From assembly GCA_946061315.1 (NCBI GenBank), contig CAMGRB010000064.1, positions 1 to 7,244 of the forward strand: a stretch of DNA of 7,244 bases. The letters run 5' to 3'. This document shows, piece after piece, positions 6,424 to 7,244 of this stretch. Positions within the stretch are counted from its first letter, which is position 1. Every line of letters starts with the position of its first letter. A model generated the notes under the pieces. It did no database searches, was not told the DNA's origin, and saw only the letters and a program-made list of their open reading frames with translations. The DNA is from an uncultured Clostridia bacterium (lineage in GTDB: Bacteria; Bacillota; Clostridia; Oscillospirales; CAG-272). The translations under genes were made by a program, and so were the position numbers.

Positions 6424-6469
6424 CGAGTATAAACATCCGGAAAGTACGTGATACTACACGTTTTTATAT

Positions 6470-6498
6470 ATTTTACCATATACCGTACCGAAAATCAA
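6470..6498 (-). promoter_or_regulatory. Sigma-A-type promoter of the membrane-protein gene
   Basis: On the minus strand TTGATT (6498-6493) is followed after 17 bp by TAAAAT (6475-6470), with a TGn extension (TGGTAAAAT). Transcription would start near 6463, giving a leader of about 60 nt. The upstream in-frame ATG (6479) lies inside this promoter, which argues against it as a start. Confidence 0.65.
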
Positions 6499-6564
6499 TA
6501 TAAAAATAGAAAAAACAGGCAAAGCGGAATAAAATCGTACTTTTCAACGGAAATTCAAAAACGG

Positions 6565-6593
6565 TTGACAAGCGCGCCGATTTTTGATATTAT
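6565..6593 (+). promoter_or_regulatory. Sigma-A-type promoter of araD
   Basis: A consensus TTGACA (6565-6570) and TATTAT (6588-6593) with a 17-bp spacer and a TGn extension (TGATATTAT). The start point near 6600 gives a leader of about 40 nt. A 4-bp hairpin, CGTC/GACG (6612-6624), lies just ahead of the ribosome binding site. I saw no clear sugar-repressor operator or catabolite (cre) box around it. Confidence 0.78.
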
Positions 6594-6630
6594 TATTAAG
6601 GAAAACAAAATCGTCTTTCGGACGGGAAAA

Positions 6631-6681
6631 GAGGCAAATATGCTTGAAGAACTTAAAAAAGAAGTATATGAGGCAAATATG
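6631..6681 (+). repeat. 12-bp direct repeat duplicating the araD ribosome-binding-site/start unit
   Basis: GAGGCAAATATG occurs exactly at 6631-6642 and 6670-6681. Each copy consists of a GAGG Shine-Dalgarno core, a 5-nt spacer and an ATG, and both ATGs are in the araD frame (Met1 and Met14). The first copy has the stronger context (GGGAAAAGAGG). Confidence 0.8.
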
Positions 6682-7244
6682 GCTCTCGTAAAATACAACC
6701 TTATAACTTTTACGTGGGGCAACGTAAGCGGAATAGACAGAGAAAGCGGACTTTTCGTAATAAAGCCGTCTGGCGTTGAGTACGATGAGCTTACCCCGGA
6801 TATGCTCCCCGTTGTCGACCTTTGCGGCAACGTAGTCGAGGGAAAGCTAAAACCGTCCTCCGATACGCCCACGCACATAGAGCTGTATAAAGCATTCCCC
6901 GAAATAGGCGGAATAACTCATACGCACTCCCCGTGGGCAACGATCTACGCGCAGGCGGGCAGAGATATAGCCCCCTACGGCACAACTCACGCCGATTATT
7001 TCGGTTGCGCCATACCCTGCACACGCAAAATGAGGGACGACGAGATAAAGGGAGAGTACGAAAAGGAAACGGGTACCGTTATAATAGAGGCTATTCGCGA
7101 TATAGGCGTTGATAAAATGCACGCCGCCCTCGTCCATTCTCACGGACCGTTTACTTGGGGGGACAACGCGTGGAAATCGGTTGAGGCGGCAGTAGTGCTC
7201 GAGCAGGTTGCCATGATGGCTTACAATACCGAGATGCTTATGCT
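6640..7244 (+). CDS. araD: L-ribulose-5-phosphate 4-epimerase (AraD), 5' portion cut by right edge
   Basis: This class II aldolase-fold enzyme interconverts L-ribulose 5-phosphate and D-xylulose 5-phosphate, feeding L-arabinose (or L-ascorbate-derived sugars, in UlaF/SgaE relatives) into the pentose phosphate pathway. The 201 complete codons present match E. coli AraD closely over their whole length: [10 protein letters not shown] (26-35), IKPSGVEY (41-48), [13 protein letters not shown] (71-83), THTHS (93-97), GTTHADYF (114-121), IPCTRKM (125-131) and [11 protein letters not shown] (164-174). The predicted metal ligands His94, His96 and His168 and the catalytic Asp119 are all present. About 30 C-terminal residues, including the expected catalytic Tyr, lie past the window. 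The start at 6640 matches the E. coli N-terminus and has AGAGG 5 nt upstream. It has its own promoter and probably begins a transcription unit to the right. SgaE/UlaF paralogues cannot be excluded. Confidence 0.93.
   Translation, partial: MLEELKKEVYEANMALVKYNLITFTWGNVSGIDRESGLFVIKPSGVEYDELTPDMLPVVDLCGNVVEGKLKPSSDTPTHIELYKAFPEIGGITHTHSPWATIYAQAGRDIAPYGTTHADYFGCAIPCTRKMRDDEIKGEYEKETGTVIIEAIRDIGVDKMHAALVHSHGPFTWGDNAWKSVEAAVVLEQVAMMAYNTEMLM

Noticed and set aside
6612..6624. CGTC/GACG hairpin before the araD ribosome binding site as a riboswitch or attenuator
   Set aside because: The stem is only 4 bp and the leader about 40 nt, too small for a known riboswitch class.
1..7244. Search for CRISPR arrays, tRNA genes, insertion sequences, toxin-antitoxin or phage genes
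   Set aside because: By eye I found no spaced long repeats, no cloverleaf with conserved arms, no terminal inverted repeats flanking a transposase and no such coding frames.

Overview
This window looks like an ordinary chromosomal stretch from an anaerobic, low-to-mid GC Firmicute of class Clostridia, perhaps near Oscillospirales/Ruminococcaceae. The evidence is a full spoVG, a hisS-aspS pair, a clostridial-style MurC, strong G+A-rich Shine-Dalgarno sites, sigma-A-type promoters, heavy use of AGA/AGG and ATA codons, and TAA at every visible stop. I place it by family resemblance only and cannot name a genus.

Layout, left to right. The 5' end of a SAM-dependent methyltransferase gene (minus strand) runs off the left edge and has its own good promoter. 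Next is murC (minus strand, peptidoglycan precursor synthesis). A roughly 150-bp intergenic region holds a cluster of TTTCAC-like repeats and separates murC from the divergent spoVG (plus strand), which ends at a clear rho-independent terminator. A consensus TTGACA-17-TATAAT promoter then drives hisS and aspS, 10 bp apart and evidently co-transcribed. A strong hairpin with T-runs on both strands separates aspS from a convergent gene for an unrecognised eight-helix membrane protein (minus strand). That gene is divergent from the 5' part of araD (L-ribulose-5-phosphate 4-epimerase, plus strand), which runs off the right edge; each has its own promoter in the 235 bp between them.

The genes serve separate tasks: wall precursor synthesis (murC), regulation of development or septation (spoVG), charging of tRNA-His and tRNA-Asp (hisS, aspS), pentose metabolism (araD), and two unknowns. 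I see no mobile element, CRISPR array, tRNA, rRNA or defence system, and I do not think the window holds a new multi-gene system. The points most worth a second look are the TTTCAC cluster between murC and spoVG, the duplicated ribosome-binding-site/start unit in araD, the orphan membrane protein, and the absence of a T-box leader upstream of hisS-aspS.
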